64,000 bases of DNA from Bordetella sp. LUAb4 (lineage in GTDB: Bacteria > Pseudomonadota > Gammaproteobacteria > Burkholderiales > Burkholderiaceae_B). The stretch lies in assembly GCF_021325795.1 (NCBI RefSeq), contig NZ_JAHPZX010000002.1, positions 62,001 through 126,000 on the forward strand. The letters run 5' to 3'. Below are positions 61,424 to 64,000 of this stretch, one piece after another. A program made the translations under genes and the position numbers. The notes under the pieces were generated by a model that worked only from the letters and a program-made list of their open reading frames with translations, made no database searches and had not been told where the DNA came from. Position 1 is the first letter of the stretch, and every line of letters starts with the position of its first letter.

Positions 61424-62050
61424 ATGACATTCAAGACCAAGCTTTTTCTGGAAGGCGATAGGAGCAAGGCTATCTGCTCGCATTGCGAGGGGCTGGTCAA
61501 CACGACGTTTTGCCGCCGCGAAGTACCTTTCGAGAGTGGCAAAGGTAGTGTGAAAGACTTGCTTGTTGCAGTGTGCGATGTCTGCGGATCCATCGTCGCG
61601 ACGCCAGCGCAGTCGACACCGGCTATTCACGAAGCCAGGAGAAAAGCAGTCAAGCCTATTGAGGCTCAGTTACCTGCGATTTATCTCGACGCGCTTGACC
61701 TTGCGGCGCACACGATCGATCAGATGAGTACAACCGAGTTTCGCAAGGTCCTGATGACCTTGTATCTTCATCGCTATGCTTCAGGCGAGTATCCGGCAAA
61801 GGAACTGGTTAGCGTCTCTTCAATAGCGAAAGCGCTCTTTAAAGAGCGACGAGGCGAGACGCGTCGGCGACTCTCTCTCAAGGTCACGCAGCACACGGCC
61901 GATGATTTGAAGGCTCTCTTGCAGACTACTCGCATGTCGCAAACCGAGATTATCAAGTCAGTGATTTATAAGATTCAATCCGATGTGCTCGATATTCAGA
62001 AACCTTCACTCATGCGGGAATTGCGCACTCTCGCAATCGTTGCCGCGTAG
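61424..62050 (+). CDS. MqsA/YgiT-like zinc-finger antitoxin with RHH-like C-terminus
   Basis: It starts 7 bp after the toxin stop. The N-terminal zinc finger uses Cys18, Cys21, Cys51 and Cys54 (CSHC, CDVC), as in YgiT/MqsA antitoxins. In place of the usual Xre-type helix-turn-helix, the C-terminal half has RLSLKVTQHTADDLKALLQ then TTRMSQTEIIKSVIYKI, which looks like a ribbon-helix-helix DNA-binding fold. A helical middle section of about 90 residues is unassigned. The length of 208 residues exceeds MqsA. Low GC suggests transfer. Confidence 0.65.
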   Translation: MTFKTKLFLEGDRSKAICSHCEGLVNTTFCRREVPFESGKGSVKDLLVAVCDVCGSIVATPAQSTPAIHEARRKAVKPIEAQLPAIYLDALDLAAHTIDQMSTTEFRKVLMTLYLHRYASGEYPAKELVSVSSIAKALFKERRGETRRRLSLKVTQHTADDLKALLQTTRMSQTEIIKSVIYKIQSDVLDIQKPSLMRELRTLAIVAA

Positions 62051-62139
62051 CGCAGCCAACGCCAGTTGCTGGGCCGACAGTGCGGCGGCTTGAATGTCAG
62101 CTTCACGGGTATCTACAAGCAAGGGACGGGCAAGAAGCG

Positions 62140-63240
62140 CTAACGCCCCATGCGCTTCATCTGCGCCAGGCTATCCTTCAAACGTCCGATATCCTCGAAC
62201 AAACGCAGGCTTCCTGCCAGGTCGCGGATGTAGCCTTGCAACATGGCGGCTTCCTTCTGCAGGCTGCGCAAGACGGTGTCGGGGGAAAGCTCAGCAGATG
62301 AAGGAATGCCGTAGGCCTGGCGCAAGCCCCGTTCGACGTGGCGGATTTCCTCATCCAGTTCAGCGATCTGCTCTCGAAGAATCTCGTTGTAATGCTGTAA
62401 GCGCACTTCACTGATGCCATTCAAGGCCTGCTGGGTGATGTGCTCGAGCTCCAGCTGCAACTCCAATAGCGTCAGCAGATCCTTTTTCTCATAGGCCAGA
62501 TTGGCGCGCTGCATCAACGCGGTCTTGCGCAACTGCTCTTGAGGGTCCGGCTCGCGATCGGGATGCAGGGCGCTGGCGAGCTTGCGGTAGACCTCCCGTA
62601 TGGACTTGCTCAAATCCGCCTGCGCCGCATCTTGCCGCGCCTGGGCAGCGCGTTGCTTGGGCGAGGCCTTTTTCCGAGCAGCCTGCCGTTGCTGCCTGGC
62701 CCGCTCCCTGGCGTCCTCGCGCGCCTGCATCTCCGCCTCCACGCGCCGCAGCAATTCATCGGGCGATTCGTCGTCATGATCATGACCACGACTCCGCTCA
62801 TGGCCCAGGACCACTTCCGGTGCCGCTGCGTCGACCTCCATCTCGGCCACGTTTTCCCTGTCGTGGTCGGATTGGCCATGCATGTTGTAGATCGCCTTCA
62901 CTGCCGCGTCGTCGCACACGTCGACCAGACGTCCGGCCATCTCCGCGATCAGATCCGACAAGGTCAGGCGCTCGCCTTTCGTCAGGCTTCTGTCGTCGAA
63001 CGCGTCATTGAGCAGATGCACCATCCGCACCTGCAGGTCCGTCGACTCCCGTTGCAGCGGCAGCAAGTCATCGACGAATTTCTTATGAAAGGCCTGCCTG
63101 GCGTCTTCCCATGAGCGCAGCCGCGCCCGCCGCTCGTCGATCTGCCGGGTCAGCGCATTGAACGTCTCCTGCCCCTCGGACAGCACGTCCTGGCCAAGTC
63201 CAGCCACGATATTGACAGCCCGCCCGCTCGCCTTGTTCAT
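62140..63240 (-). CDS. J-domain-like (DnaJ-type) cytoplasmic protein
   Basis: This 366-residue protein has an N-terminal coiled coil, a charged Arg/Gln/Lys-rich stretch near the middle and a C-terminal J-like segment with the HPD motif: IREVYRKLASALHPDREPDP. The following helices (RANLAYEKKDLLTLLELQLE) resemble co-chaperone proteins that act with Hsp70. Starts at 63306 and 63261 are also in frame; I chose 63240 because AGGA precedes it. It has no neighbour in an obvious operon. The Hsp70 partner cannot be told from here. Confidence 0.7.
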   Translation of the reverse strand: MNKASGRAVNIVAGLGQDVLSEGQETFNALTRQIDERRARLRSWEDARQAFHKKFVDDLLPLQRESTDLQVRMVHLLNDAFDDRSLTKGERLTLSDLIAEMAGRLVDVCDDAAVKAIYNMHGQSDHDRENVAEMEVDAAAPEVVLGHERSRGHDHDDESPDELLRRVEAEMQAREDARERARQQRQAARKKASPKQRAAQARQDAAQADLSKSIREVYRKLASALHPDREPDPQEQLRKTALMQRANLAYEKKDLLTLLELQLELEHITQQALNGISEVRLQHYNEILREQIAELDEEIRHVERGLRQAYGIPSSAELSPDTVLRSLQKEAAMLQGYIRDLAGSLRLFEDIGRLKDSLAQMKRMGR

Positions 63241-63490
63241 AACAGCAGTCCTGCTCACCATAATTCTGATATCCAAGGAATTATCGCCGGGCCAAGCGGC
63301 GAACATCCATCGTTCCTGAAATATGCGAATGATTAGGCCAAATCACTCTGCGCACGGAATAGTCCCGACCCTATGCGAATAACGCCATACCGTTGCGCTC
63401 GCTTGTCGGCGTCCCGCAACGACACCTTTCGCTGCAGTGTCTACCGTCGGCTGGTGATCTATCTCAGTCAGTTCAAAAATTGAAAAACAA

Positions 63491-63529
63491 AACCCCCGGG
63501 GATCAGACAGAATCCAATCCCCGGGGGTT
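63491..63529 (-). terminator. Intrinsic terminator of lpdA
   Basis: A perfect 13-bp stem, AACCCCCGGGGAT (63491-63503) with ATCCCCGGGGGTT (63517-63529), is followed on the minus strand by a T-rich tract. It stands 58 bp after the lpdA stop. The rest of the 63241-63587 stretch shows no gene. Confidence 0.88.
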
Positions 63530-63587
63530 GATGCCAAACGGCCGGTATCAATGATTCCAGGCCGCGGCCTGAAGCCTTTCTACCGCT

Positions 63588-64000
63588 TTACTTCTTCCGC
63601 GTCGGCGGCAAATCCGTGCAGACACCTTCAGCCACTTCCGCGGCCATGCCGACCGACTCGCCCAGCGTGGGATGCGGGTGAATGGTCTTGGCAATGTCGA
63701 CGACATCCGCGCCCATTTCCACCGCCAGCGCCAGTTCGCTGATCAAGTCGCCAGCGTGCGTGCCCACGATGCCACCGCCCAGGATGCGGTGGGTTTCGGC
63801 ATCGAACAGCAGCTTGGTGAAGCCTTCGTCGCGGCCATTGGCAATGGCGCGGCCGGAGGCGGCCCACGGGAACACGCCCTTCTCGATCTTCACGCCCTGC
63901 TTCTTGGCTTCGTCTTCGGTCAAGCCCACCCACGCTACTTCCGGATCGGTGTAAGCCACCGACGGAATCACGCGGGCGTCGAAGAAGGACTTCTCGCCGG
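63588..64000 (-). CDS. lpdA: Dihydrolipoyl dehydrogenase (partial, 3' end)
   Basis: Only the last 137 or so codons are inside the window; the start lies beyond 64000. The dimerisation domain is typical of the E3 subunit of pyruvate or 2-oxoglutarate dehydrogenase: SVAYTDPEVAWVGLTEDEAK, ILGGGIVGTHAGDLISELAL and the active-site His-Glu block TIHPHPTLGES. E3 reoxidises lipoamide with FAD and NAD. The upstream E1 and E2 genes are not visible. Confidence 0.95.
   Translation of the reverse strand, partial: GEKSFFDARVIPSVAYTDPEVAWVGLTEDEAKKQGVKIEKGVFPWAASGRAIANGRDEGFTKLLFDAETHRILGGGIVGTHAGDLISELALAVEMGADVVDIAKTIHPHPTLGESVGMAAEVAEGVCTDLPPTRKK

Noticed and set aside
61105-61593. A minus-strand frame of 162 codons opposite the toxin and antitoxin
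   Set aside because: The plus strand carries the MqsR-like and zinc-finger motifs and a promoter, so the antisense frame is probably fortuitous.
1-64000. CRISPR arrays, insertion sequences, prophage genes, tRNA or rRNA genes
   Set aside because: I saw no array of spaced repeats, transposase or integrase motif, or tRNA cloverleaf. Absence cannot be fully excluded by eye.

Overview
The window looks like chromosome of a beta-proteobacterium of the Alcaligenaceae, most like Bordetella or Achromobacter. The reasons are high GC, the order flhDC-motAB-cheA-cheW-mcp-cheR-cheB-cheY-cheZ-flhB-flhA-flhF, a Bug-type (tripartite tricarboxylate) solute receptor, and FlhDC as the flagellar master regulator. 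This placement is inference from gene order and family content, since no rRNA or other phylogenetic marker is present.

Region 1 (1-21952) is the flagellar and chemotaxis locus. flgD (cut by the window edge), flgC and flgB lie on the minus strand, divergent from flgA, flgM and flgN on the plus strand. A strong bidirectional terminator at 3243-3277 separates flgN from a long minus-strand block read from flhDC through motAB and the che genes to flhB, flhA and flhF. fliA (sigma-28) is divergent from flhD. Sigma-28-type promoters are visible before flgM and before fliC.

Region 2 (22000-36409) appears to be a flagellin glycosylation island built around the flagellin gene fliC. It holds a VioA/WecE-like sugar aminotransferase, a giant multi-module glycosyltransferase (TPR, GT41/SPINDLY, degenerate FkbM-like, GT2-like and WecF/GT56-like segments), and a tightly coupled set: two ketoacyl-ACP synthase III proteins, an acyl carrier protein, an SDR reductase, a PglD/NeuD/VioB-like acyltransferase and a Rieske oxygenase. 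A secreted protein and a divergent SGNH-like protein follow. Together they could make a 4-amino-4,6-dideoxysugar carrying a short hydroxy-acyl amide and attach it to flagellin.

Region 3 (36491-54461) is accessory. After a multi-pass membrane protein of unknown role, a minus-strand gene train of about 16 kb runs from srfA, srfB and srfC through a membrane-anchored protein, a von Willebrand A protein, an ABC ATPase and FtsX-like permease, a formylglycine-generating-enzyme-like protein and two coiled-coil lipoproteins to a second VWA-like membrane protein. The ABC pair, FGE-like protein and lipoprotein resemble the TagTSRQ sensing module of type VI secretion, but no T6SS structural gene, kinase or phosphatase is present. 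This hybrid SrfABC-TagTSRQ-VWA operon is my best candidate for an undescribed system.

Region 4 (54605-64000) holds a small lipoprotein; a PrpR-type sigma-54 activator divergent from a sigma-54-promoted operon (Bug receptor, LeuC/LeuD-like hydratase, isocitrate-lyase-family enzyme), which could degrade dimethylmalate or a similar branched acid; a low-GC MqsR/MqsA-like toxin-antitoxin pair with an unusual antitoxin; a J-domain-like protein; and the 3' part of lpdA.
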